DNA of 64,000 nucleotides from CF-46 sp042408445 (GTDB lineage Bacteria > Chloroflexota > Limnocylindria > Limnocylindrales > CSP1-4): contig JBHORC010000023.1 in assembly GCA_042408445.1 (NCBI GenBank), forward strand, positions 1 to 64,000, written 5' to 3'. The position numbers and the translations under genes are program-made. Shown here in pieces: positions 57,822 through 64,000 of this stretch (its first letter is position 1; each line of letters starts with the position of its first letter). Under the pieces are notes generated by a model that was not told where the DNA came from, ran no database searches, and saw nothing but the letters and a program-made list of their open reading frames with translations.

Positions 57822-58829
57822 CTACGCCGGGCGGTCGCCCTCGCGTCGGTGCGTCCCCGCCAGCGCGCCGAGCGCCTCGCGGTCGAGCTGATCGGCGGGC
57901 ACCTCGGCGACCCGCGCTCGGGTGATGGCCCGTAGCGTCGCCGTTCGGACGCCGCCTTCGAGCGCCGCACGCTCGCCAACGACCGCCCCGGGCCCGATCT
58001 CGGCCACGGGCTCGGCATCGACCTCGACCGCAAACATCCCGTCGAGGATCAGGTAGACCTCGTCCGCCATGTCGCCCTGGCTCATCAGGATCCCGTCCTC
58101 GGCGATCGTGCGGATCCTGGGCTTCGTCGCGCTCCCCATGATCCCGGCGGACAGCTGCCGCTCGAGCGCCGACTCGACACTGGAGACGACGGCCGGCGAG
58201 TCCGTCGCGCCCCACGGCGTCTGGAGGCCGAACGACTCGTTGAACCACTTCTTGAAATCGACGACACCCGACTTGTGGACGAGCTGTCCGTCCGCGTCGT
58301 AGATCCAGTGCCGCGGGAACGGACTCGCGCCGACGAGCTCGTGCTCGGCCGATCGGTCCGCGTGGATCGTCAGGGCAAGCGTCGTCCACGCGATGGACGG
58401 CCAGAACTGGACGAACGGTCGCCGGGCGACGGGCCGAGGCGTCGGGATCCCCATTCGGCCCCCGACCGTCTGGACGAACCGGACCGCGTCCGGCCGGACC
58501 TCCGGCTCGGGCTGGATGTCCGGCAGATGCACCGCCGGGAACCGGATCGCGGCCGGACCGACCCGGACCGTCGTCGCGCCGATGTGTCCCTGGCCCAGGT
58601 GGCCGTGGCCGACGATCCGACCATCCTCGACCTCGACGAAGGCCCGCAGCTCATTCGCCTCGCGAAAGCGATCGCTCAGCCGCAGCGCTTCGATGTCGTC
58701 GATCCGGTCCGGTGGCGGCTCGTCGTAGTGGGTCACGCCCAGCTCGAAGGGAACCTTCGAGAGGCCTTCGATCGCCTCCGACGGGATCCACGAGATCGCC
58801 GTGACGCTGGACTCGTACCGCTCGGCCAT
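57822..58829 (-). CDS. Protein with C-terminal cyclic-nucleotide-binding domain
   Basis: A 335-residue protein. The N-terminal 200 residues are uncharacterised (VPFELGVTHYDEPPPDRIDD; RFPAVHLPDIQPEPEVRPDA). About 215-320 are a cNMP-binding fold: LSAGIMGSATKPRIRTIAEDG, VYLILDGMFAVEV, IGPGAVVGERAALEGGVRTATLRAI. The phosphate-binding cassette keeps GERAALEGGVRTATL. ATG 58829 is used; the upstream frame contains no homologous sequence. Convergent with the CysO-like gene, one base between stops. Confidence 0.72.
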   Translation of the reverse strand: MAERYESSVTAISWIPSEAIEGLSKVPFELGVTHYDEPPPDRIDDIEALRLSDRFREANELRAFVEVEDGRIVGHGHLGQGHIGATTVRVGPAAIRFPAVHLPDIQPEPEVRPDAVRFVQTVGGRMGIPTPRPVARRPFVQFWPSIAWTTLALTIHADRSAEHELVGASPFPRHWIYDADGQLVHKSGVVDFKKWFNESFGLQTPWGATDSPAVVSSVESALERQLSAGIMGSATKPRIRTIAEDGILMSQGDMADEVYLILDGMFAVEVDAEPVAEIGPGAVVGERAALEGGVRTATLRAITRARVAEVPADQLDREALGALAGTHRREGDRPA

Positions 58830-58923
58830 GCCGCCCCTCCAAAGACACGTGAACGTCGTGAGTGTGCGCGATTCCGCCGCCGCGAAACAGCGCGGTCCCA
58901 CGACGCTGCCCGCCGGCTCCGCG

Positions 58924-60483
58924 CTAGCCCTCCATCCGGACTTCCTCGAGGTCCAGCTCGCGCTCGATCGCCCGCAACGTCTCGTCGTTGATCACCCGCC
59001 GGTTCCGCAGCTCGAGGACCGCTTGCCGCTCCGCGGCGATCACGTCCCGCTGGATCGCTTCGTGCTCCACACGCTCCTGGCGACGCTCGGCCGACTCGTC
59101 CTCGTCGTCCGTCGCGAGGTGCCGCGTCCGGTCCCGGAGCCCGGACTCGAGGCGGTCGAGCAGCGGTCCGTGGGTCGGCCAGCGCGCGCGAGCAGCCGCG
59201 ACCTCCGCGAGTCCTGCGTCGTAGGCGGCGGCACGAGCCAGCGAGTCCTCGTCGCCGTCCGCCTCGACGCCGTCCCAACCGGCCCGGGCGACGAGGAACG
59301 GCAGGGTCAGGCCCTGGCCGACGAGCGTGATCAGGATCACCGCGAACGTCACGAGCAGGACGAGGTTCCGTTCGGGGAACGCCGCGGGAAGGGCCAGCGC
59401 GGCGGCCAGCGACACCGCCCCGCGGAGTCCCGCCCAGGCGACGACGAGCGTCAGCCGCCGGGCGACGGCGGGATCGCGCCGGGCGAGCGCACGACGCGGC
59501 GAGTTTGGCAGGAGGCTCGCGGCGAACACCCAGACGATCCGGCTGACGACGACGACGGCGCCCACGACGAGGCAGATCGCGACGAGCTGGCCCACCGAGT
59601 AGGACCCGAGGCCCGAGACGATGGTCGGGAGCTCCAGCCCGATCAGGACGAACAGGAAGCCGTTCAGGACGAACCCGATCATCTTCCAGGTGGTGAGCCA
59701 GAGGATCCGGCTGTTCGGCGTCAGGATCGTGCCGAGATTGCTGCCGATCACGAGACCGGCCGTCACGGCAGCCAGGACGCCGGACAGGCCGACCCGATCG
59801 GCCGGCAGATACGCGACGAACGGGAGGACGAGCGAGATCGCGACCTCGACGGGTGGATCGTCGAGCCGCCTGAGGATCTCGCCGGCGAGCCGGCCGACGA
59901 CGATCCCGAAGAGGATCCCGCCGACCGCCGCGACGACGAACTCCGCGATCGTGCTCGACAGGACGAACGCGCCGCCGACGGCGGTCGCGAGCGCGACGCG
60001 ATAGGCAACGAGGGCGGTGGCGTCGTTGAACAGCGCCTCGTCCTCGACGAGCGCGACGATCACCCGGGGCGTCCCGAGCCGGCGGAATGTCGACGTGGCC
60101 GCTGGGGCGTCGGTCGGCGCGACAATCGCGCCGAGCGTGAAGGCGCCTGCCCAACCGAGCGCGGGAACGGCCGCATGGGCGACGACCGCGACGATCGTCA
60201 TGGTGAACAGGACCAGGCCGAGGGACAGCCGCAGGATCGGCGCGAGGTTCGTCCGGATCTCGCGCACCGGCGTCCCGACCGCAGCCGTGAAGAGGAGCGG
60301 CGGCAGGAACACCGACAGGACGAGATCCGGGCTCATCTCGATCCGCGGGAGATCCGGGACGACCGCGAGGGCCAGCCCACCGAGCACGAGCAGGGTCGGA
60401 TACGGAACGCCGAGCCGGCGCGAGACCTCGTAGAGGATCGCGATCGCGACGAGCAGCGCGAGGACGGCGGTCAGGACCTGCAA
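58924..60483 (-). CDS. CPA1-family Na+/H+ antiporter
   Basis: A 519-residue transporter with about 12-13 helices in the first 400 residues. The ion site NDATALVAY follows VALVEDEALF, matching the CPA1 Glu-Asp/Asn-Asp signature, and LGAIVAPTDAPAATSTFRRL corresponds to TDPVAVxA, with PV changed to AP. A cytoplasmic tail of about 110 residues (LESGLRDRTRHLATDDEDES onward) is acidic and helical. It exchanges Na+ or K+ for H+ in pH and salt homeostasis. Confidence 0.88.
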   Translation of the reverse strand: MQVLTAVLALLVAIAILYEVSRRLGVPYPTLLVLGGLALAVVPDLPRIEMSPDLVLSVFLPPLLFTAAVGTPVREIRTNLAPILRLSLGLVLFTMTIVAVVAHAAVPALGWAGAFTLGAIVAPTDAPAATSTFRRLGTPRVIVALVEDEALFNDATALVAYRVALATAVGGAFVLSSTIAEFVVAAVGGILFGIVVGRLAGEILRRLDDPPVEVAISLVLPFVAYLPADRVGLSGVLAAVTAGLVIGSNLGTILTPNSRILWLTTWKMIGFVLNGFLFVLIGLELPTIVSGLGSYSVGQLVAICLVVGAVVVVSRIVWVFAASLLPNSPRRALARRDPAVARRLTLVVAWAGLRGAVSLAAALALPAAFPERNLVLLVTFAVILITLVGQGLTLPFLVARAGWDGVEADGDEDSLARAAAYDAGLAEVAAARARWPTHGPLLDRLESGLRDRTRHLATDDEDESAERRQERVEHEAIQRDVIAAERQAVLELRNRRVINDETLRAIERELDLEEVRMEG

Positions 60484-60646
60484 CGGGCCGCGTCCAAAGA
60501 CTGAGCGCCGAGGGGCAGGGGAGACGGGGGCGGGCTCATCGGGGCGATTGTCGCGCGTCCGACCCCGAATCGATGACGTCGCCAGCGCGTCGCGCCGGCA
60601 CTCGTGAGCGGGCCGCGGCGAGGCGGCTGAGCCCTATGCTCCGCGC

Positions 60647-61552
60647 ATGGCGATGCCGCAGACCGGGATCTTTGCCCTCGGGACGATGTCCCATGCCTAC
60701 CTCGAGTTCGATGCCCGTCCCGACGCCGACCCGGTCTCGCTCGTCCGCGACGTGGCCGGTCTTCGGGAGCCGCGGACGACGATCGGCGGTGTCAACGTGG
60801 TCGCCGGGTTCCGGCCGGAGCTCTGGGCGGCGGTCGCCCCGGACGACGCGCCGCCACGCCTCCGCGGGTTCAACGAGCCGGTCGTGGGGCGGGACGGCTA
60901 CACGATGCCCGCCACCCAGCACGACGTCGTTGTATGGATCACCGGCGCGTCGTACGACGCCGTGTTCGACGTCGAGCGGCTCGTCACCGAGGCGCTCCGG
61001 CCGCACGCCGACGTCGCCCGGGAGATGGTCGGCTGGCCGTACCACCACGATCACGACCTGACGGGCTTCGTCGACGGAACCGAGAACCCGACCCTGGTCG
61101 AGGCGCCGTCCGAGATCGCGATCGAGCCGGGGCAGCCGGGCGAAGGCGGCACCGTGCTCCTGCTCCAGCAGTGGCAGCACGATGCGCGGGCGTGGGAGAC
61201 GCTGCCGGTCGCCGATCAGGAGCGGGCGATGGGCCGCGAGAAGGCGGAGGGCGACGAGCTGGACCCGCTGCCCCCGACGTCGCACGTGGCGCGGACGGAC
61301 CAGGACACGTTCGGGAAGATCTTCCGGCGGAACATCGGCTACGGGACGCTGCTCGACCACGGGACGATCTTCGTCGGCTTCGCCCGGGATCGGGAGCGCC
61401 TCGAGGCGATGCTCGAATCCATGGTCGCGCGGGCCGGGGTCGGTCGGGACGAGCTGACGCGGTTCACCCATCCGCTCACCGGTGCCTACTACTTCGTCCC
61501 GGCCGCGGAGGCGCTCTCGAGGAGCTGGCCGACGACGCCACGGCCGGGCTGA
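60647..61552 (+). CDS. DyP-type heme peroxidase
   Basis: A 301-residue Dyp-type peroxidase with the catalytic GXXDG as GFVDGTENPT, the heme-ligating His in THPLTGAYYFVPA, SHVARTDQDTFGKIFRRNIGYG (His/Arg block) and an N-terminal ferredoxin-like fold. It reduces peroxides while oxidising dyes or lignin-like compounds. No Tat signal and no encapsulin cargo peptide or encapsulin gene are seen, so it is probably cytoplasmic. ATG 60647 is used. Confidence 0.92.
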   Translation: MAMPQTGIFALGTMSHAYLEFDARPDADPVSLVRDVAGLREPRTTIGGVNVVAGFRPELWAAVAPDDAPPRLRGFNEPVVGRDGYTMPATQHDVVVWITGASYDAVFDVERLVTEALRPHADVAREMVGWPYHHDHDLTGFVDGTENPTLVEAPSEIAIEPGQPGEGGTVLLLQQWQHDARAWETLPVADQERAMGREKAEGDELDPLPPTSHVARTDQDTFGKIFRRNIGYGTLLDHGTIFVGFARDRERLEAMLESMVARAGVGRDELTRFTHPLTGAYYFVPAAEALSRSWPTTPRPG

Positions 61553-61619
61553 ACCGGCGGCCGCGCTCCCCCGGCTCGTTCTTCCACATTGAATATTTCC
61601 ACTGACGACCGGATATCCC

Positions 61620-61648
61620 TTGCATTGTTGCTGGCCGTGCGGCACGAT
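61620..61648 (+). promoter_or_regulatory. Candidate promoter of the Lys leader/dap operon
   Basis: TTGCAT (61620-61625) and CACGAT (61643-61648) are spaced by 17 bases, upstream of the leader ATG at 61656. The predicted start is at or just before that ATG, so the leader ORF would be leaderless. Confidence 0.5.
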
Positions 61649-61655
61649 CCCCGTG

Positions 61656-61727
61656 ATGCGCTGGCTTCCTTCGGTCGACTCGAAGAAGAAGCTCCGGCGG
61701 CCCGACGTCCGGGCCCTGGGGCGGTAG
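61656..61727 (+). CDS. Lysine leader peptide ORF (23 codons) of the dap operon
   Basis: ATG at 61656 to TAG at 61725-61727 encodes 23 residues beginning MRWLPSVDSKKKLRRP, with three consecutive AAG codons (61683-61691). It lacks a Shine-Dalgarno and sits next to a predicted start site. A strong terminator and then dapB-dapA-dapD follow. A run of codons for the pathway end product upstream of a terminator is the hallmark of ribosome-mediated attenuation. Function is inferred. Confidence 0.7.
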   Translation: MRWLPSVDSKKKLRRPDVRALGR

Positions 61728-61750
61728 CCGGCGCGCACAACGCACGACGG

Positions 61751-61773
61751 GAGCCTCCAGGGATCGGAGGCTC
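61751..61773 (+). repeat. Leader hairpin upstream of the dap terminator
   Basis: GAGCCTCC (61751-61758) pairs perfectly with GGAGGCTC (61766-61773), 8 bp, directly before the terminator. It may be a pause or anti-terminator competitor. Its partner in the stalled-ribosome state is not clear from reading. Confidence 0.55.
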
Positions 61774-61777
61774 AGGG

Positions 61778-61811
61778 GCCGCGGCACCACGAAGGTGACC
61801 GCGGCTTTTTT
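61778..61811 (+). terminator. Intrinsic terminator (attenuator) of the dap leader
   Basis: GCCGCGGCACC (61778-61788) pairs with GGTG-A-CCGCGGC (61794-61805) with one bulged A, followed by TTTTTT (61806-61811). It is the only perfect U-tract terminator seen in the window and lies 50 bases after the leader stop, 37 bases before dapB. Confidence 0.88.
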
Positions 61812-61815
61812 GTTG

Positions 61816-61843
61816 CCTCCGGACCGGCTCAACCAACCGGAGG
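61816..61843 (+). promoter_or_regulatory. Shine-Dalgarno-sequestering hairpin before dapB
   Basis: CCTCCGG (61816-61822) is complementary to CCGGAGG (61837-61843), which overlaps the Shine-Dalgarno of the ATG at 61849. The same arrangement occurs before the rhodanese gene. Confidence 0.55.
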
Positions 61844-61848
61844 ACGAC

Positions 61849-62598
61849 ATGACGACGATCGTGATGGGCGACGGCGCGCTGGGACAGGCTGTCGCGGGAG
61901 CGTTGCGGCGACGAGGCGACGACGTCCAACTCGTCGGCCGGCCGCGTGGCGGGCGGCACGAAGCGGCGACCTTCGCGGCGGCCGATCTCGTCGTCGAGGC
62001 CTCGCGCGGGTCCTCCGTCCTGCCCAACGTGCGAGCGGCGGTTGCCGGCGGAGCCCGCCGGTTCGTCATCGCGACGACGGCCTGGGACGGCGATCGCGAC
62101 GAGGTCCAGGCGACCCTCCGACGGTCGGGCGCGGCTGCCGTCGCCGCTCCCAACTTCAGCATCGGCGTCTCACTGTTCGCGCGTCTCGTCGACCAGGCCG
62201 CGGTGCTCTTCGGCGCCGTTGAAGGCTTCGAGCCGTACCTCGTCGAGTGGCACCGGCGGACGAAGACGGATCGGCCGTCCGGCACGGCGCGCATGCTCGC
62301 GAGCCGGATCGCAGCCGCCACTGACGCCTCCTCGCACAGCCCGGAGCTCGAAGTCGTGTCGGTTCGTGCCGGCTCGTCGCCCGGCATGCATCTCGTCGGG
62401 TTCGATGCGGCCGGCGAGACCGTCGAGCTGCGTCTGACCGCCCGTGATCGGTCGGCATACGTCGCCGGGATGCTCGCCGCGGCCGATTGGCTCGCCCGTT
62501 CATCGCGGACGCCCGGACTCCATCCGTTCGATCCGGTGGTCGACGAGCTGCTCGCCCGTGGCTCCAGCCCTCGCGAGACGCGCCTAGCCGCGTCGTGA
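61849..62598 (+). CDS. dapB: 4-hydroxy-tetrahydrodipicolinate reductase
   Basis: A 249-residue DapB, slightly short for the family. The nucleotide-binding start is degenerate (TTIVMGDGALGQAV) compared with GAxGRMG. The catalytic region is clear: EWHRRTKTDRPSGTARML, with His and Lys of the E-x-H-x3-K motif, although the second His is Arg. APNFSIGVSLFARLVDQ is the usual substrate-domain opening. It reduces hydroxy-tetrahydrodipicolinate with NAD(P)H in lysine/DAP synthesis. It is the first structural gene after the Lys leader, ATG 61849 with GGAGGA. Confidence 0.83.
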   Translation: MTTIVMGDGALGQAVAGALRRRGDDVQLVGRPRGGRHEAATFAAADLVVEASRGSSVLPNVRAAVAGGARRFVIATTAWDGDRDEVQATLRRSGAAAVAAPNFSIGVSLFARLVDQAAVLFGAVEGFEPYLVEWHRRTKTDRPSGTARMLASRIAAATDASSHSPELEVVSVRAGSSPGMHLVGFDAAGETVELRLTARDRSAYVAGMLAAADWLARSSRTPGLHPFDPVVDELLARGSSPRETRLAAS

Positions 62599-62633
62599 CC
62601 CGTCCAACCCAGCCCCACTTCGAAGGAGAACCG

Positions 62634-63641
62634 ATGACTCCCCGACCTGTTCCCGCCGATCGCCCCTGGCTTCGTGGAGCGTTCACCGCGCTCGTCACCC
62701 CCTTTGCCGAGGACGGCGCGATCGACGAGGCCGAATTCCGCCGTCTCGTCGCGTGGCAGCTCCTCGCCGGCATCGACGGCCTCGTTCCCGTCGGCACGAC
62801 CGGCGAGGCGCCGACGTTGTCCGCGGGCGAGCGGGAGCGACTGATCGCCCTGACGGTCGAGGCAGCCTCCGCGGCGGGTCCGGACCGTCGCGTCCCGGTC
62901 ATCGCCGGGACCGGGACGAACGACACGCGGGCGACGATCACGGCGACCCGCCGGGCGGCAGAGCTCGGCGCGGACGCCGCGCTCGTCGTCGTGCCCTACT
63001 ACAACCGGCCGGACGCGCGGATGCTCCGGGCCCACTTCGAGGCCGTTGCCGAGGACGGCGACCTCCCGATCGTCGTCTACAACGTCCCGGGACGAACCGG
63101 CACGAACGTGGACGCGGACACGTTCCTGCGACTCGCCGAGCACCCACGCGTCGTGGCGGTGAAGGAGGCGAGCGGCAACCTCGAGCAGCTCGCCGTGATC
63201 TGCCGGGATCGGCCGCGGGACGTCGCGGTCCTGTCGGGCGACGACGCCGCAACCCTCGCGATCCTCGCGATGGGCGGCGACGGCGTCGTCTCCGTCGCGT
63301 CGAACGAGATCCCGGGCGAGATGGCGTCCCTGTGCGCTGCGGCGATCGACGGGCGATGGGACGACGCGCGGCGGATCCACGAGCGCTGGCTGCCGTTGAT
63401 GCGGGCCAACTTCCAGGGCGCACCGTCGCCCGTGCCCGTGAAGGCGGCGCTCGCCGCGATGGGCCTCGTCGCCTCGGACACGCTCCGGGCGCCGATGCTC
63501 CCGCTGGAGGAGGGGCCGCGGACGCGCCTCCTCGCACTGCTCCGCGATCTGGCGCTCATCGACGGCGGTGGCCGGTTCGCGGTCCGTCCGTCCGCGGCCA
63601 ACGCGGCGGTCCGCCGGGACAGTGCGGAGGCGGTGGCATGA
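62634..63641 (+). CDS. dapA: 4-hydroxy-tetrahydrodipicolinate synthase
   Basis: A 335-residue aldolase of the DHDPS family: FTALVTPFAEDGAIDEAEF, VPVGTTGEAPTLS, YYNRP, the proton-relay Tyr in VYNVPGRTG and the Schiff-base Lys in VVAVKEASGN. A C-terminal tail of about 30 residues is extra. It condenses pyruvate and aspartate semialdehyde. ATG 62634 has GAAGGAG upstream, 35 bases after dapB. It overlaps dapD by ATGA. Confidence 0.92.
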   Translation: MTPRPVPADRPWLRGAFTALVTPFAEDGAIDEAEFRRLVAWQLLAGIDGLVPVGTTGEAPTLSAGERERLIALTVEAASAAGPDRRVPVIAGTGTNDTRATITATRRAAELGADAALVVVPYYNRPDARMLRAHFEAVAEDGDLPIVVYNVPGRTGTNVDADTFLRLAEHPRVVAVKEASGNLEQLAVICRDRPRDVAVLSGDDAATLAILAMGGDGVVSVASNEIPGEMASLCAAAIDGRWDDARRIHERWLPLMRANFQGAPSPVPVKAALAAMGLVASDTLRAPMLPLEEGPRTRLLALLRDLALIDGGGRFAVRPSAANAAVRRDSAEAVA

Positions 63642-64000
63642 CGGCGCTCCAGCACCCCACGCTCGAGCTCGACGTCGCCGCGTCGGGCCGGCGTCGGCCC
63701 GGCCCCAACACCGCCGTGAATGCCTCCGCGATCCTCGACGACCTCGAGACGGGCCGGCTGCGCGCGGCCGAGCCGGACGGCAACGCCCCGGACGGCTGGC
63801 GCGTGCGCCCCGACGTCAAGTCGGCGATCCTCGCGTCCTTCGCCGACCGGACCACGGTCGACTGGACGGCGGGGCCGCTCACCTTCCGGGACCGCGTGGC
63901 GCTCGGGCCACGGGCAGACCTCGCGGGTGGTCCGTGGCGGATTGTCCCCGGCGGGACCGCCGTGCGGCGCGGCGCGCATCTCGCTGACGGCGTCGTGGTG
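63638..64000 (+). CDS. dapD: Tetrahydrodipicolinate N-succinyltransferase, N-terminal part
   Basis: The first 121 codons are visible before the window ends; the ATG overlaps the dapA stop by ATGA. ILDDLETGRLRAAEPDG, RVRPDVKSAILASFADR and WRIVPGGTAVRRGAHLADG match DapD, including the P-G-G-T-x-V-R-x-G-x-x-L block that opens the left-handed beta-helix. It would place lysine synthesis in the succinylase branch. Confidence 0.87.
   Translation, partial: MTALQHPTLELDVAASGRRRPGPNTAVNASAILDDLETGRLRAAEPDGNAPDGWRVRPDVKSAILASFADRTTVDWTAGPLTFRDRVALGPRADLAGGPWRIVPGGTAVRRGAHLADGVVV

Noticed and set aside
61590..61811. T-box riboswitch before dapB
   Set aside because: AAGGTGACCGCGG resembles the T-box sequence, but it lies on the 3' side of the terminator and lacks the UGGN bulge; no Stem I or specifier loop is evident. 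The Lys leader ORF explains the region better.
61560..61850. Lysine (L-box) riboswitch before the dap operon
   Set aside because: The conserved core elements (AGAGGTGC, CAGTA, GAAGGG and CGCCGAAG) are not found.
1..64000. CRISPR array, insertion sequence, prophage or integrative element
   Set aside because: No regularly spaced repeats, transposase, integrase or phage gene was recognised. The tRNA at 53.4 kb is not flanked by an integrase or a duplicated end.

Overview
The window is GC-rich (roughly 70 percent by eye) bacterial chromosomal DNA. It uses many GTG and TTG starts, has frequent 4-base ATGA/GTGA overlaps between neighbouring genes, and is gene-dense with short gaps. Gene content includes a MoaD-MoaE fusion, several MttB homologues, a KamD-like protein, CysO-like sulfur carriers, PKD/propeller surface proteins and a succinylase-type dap operon. 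I infer a free-living bacterium of the Chloroflexota (Limnocylindria-like), with Actinomycetota as the alternative. No 16S or marker gene is present to settle this.

Layout. (1) 1-10.6 kb, minus strand: a polysaccharide/cell-surface operon with a GT4 glycosyltransferase (cut by the window edge), GalE, a Wzz-like chain-length protein with a degraded kinase domain, a polysaccharide deacetylase, an ATP-grasp ligase, a PEP-mutase-like enzyme, a 2-hydroxyacid dehydrogenase, a thymidylate-kinase-like protein, an HprK-like protein and a methyltransferase. Most are translationally coupled. (2) 10.6-24.9 kb: more surface-glycan genes. These are an alginate-lyase-like membrane protein, two paralogous beta-propeller surface proteins (one with PKD and CBM96-like repeats), a nucleotide-sugar epimerase, two secreted/membrane proteins, UDP-glucose dehydrogenase and a minimal sugar-phosphate transferase. 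(3) 25-34 kb: metabolic genes (MBL hydrolase, O-methyltransferase, MoaD-MoaE fusion, orphan lysine 5,6-aminomutase alpha-like protein, MoaD-like carrier plus BNR protein, phosphoribosyltransferase, acetyl-CoA-synthetase-like ligase). (4) 34-45 kb: two MttB-family methyltransferases, one coupled to a cysteine-dioxygenase-like cupin, a tryptophan 2,3-dioxygenase operon, an AlkZ-like winged-helix protein, an SDR, an MFS transporter, and a cupredoxin operon divergent from a cysteine-rich SufR-like regulator. (5) 46-54 kb: lipoprotein, DoxX-Rieske fusion, phospholipase-C-like phosphoesterase, small membrane proteins, ParB-like protein plus metallophosphoesterase, and tRNA-Gly(CCC). (6) 54.3-64 kb: sulfur and lysine biosynthesis under RNA control. 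A triple-rhodanese protein sits behind a Cys-containing leader peptide and terminator. A threonine-synthase-family enzyme plus CysO-like sulfur carrier lies behind a SAM-I riboswitch. dapB-dapA-dapD lies behind a Lys-Lys-Lys leader peptide and terminator.

The most interesting signals are in section 6. Two attenuators share one design: a promoter placed so that the leader ORF is leaderless or nearly so, then an intrinsic terminator, then a sequence complementary to the Shine-Dalgarno of the structural gene. One has Cys codons before a sulfurtransferase and one has three consecutive Lys codons before dap genes. Between them, the riboswitch-controlled ThrC-like/CysO-like pair suggests a thiocarboxylate-dependent route to homocysteine (or cysteine). 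The surface-glycan operon also carries a PEP-mutase-like enzyme with an altered gating-loop motif next to a 2-hydroxyacid dehydrogenase and an ATP-grasp ligase, a possible phosphonate-decoration module. Functions come from motif reading only; no database search was run.
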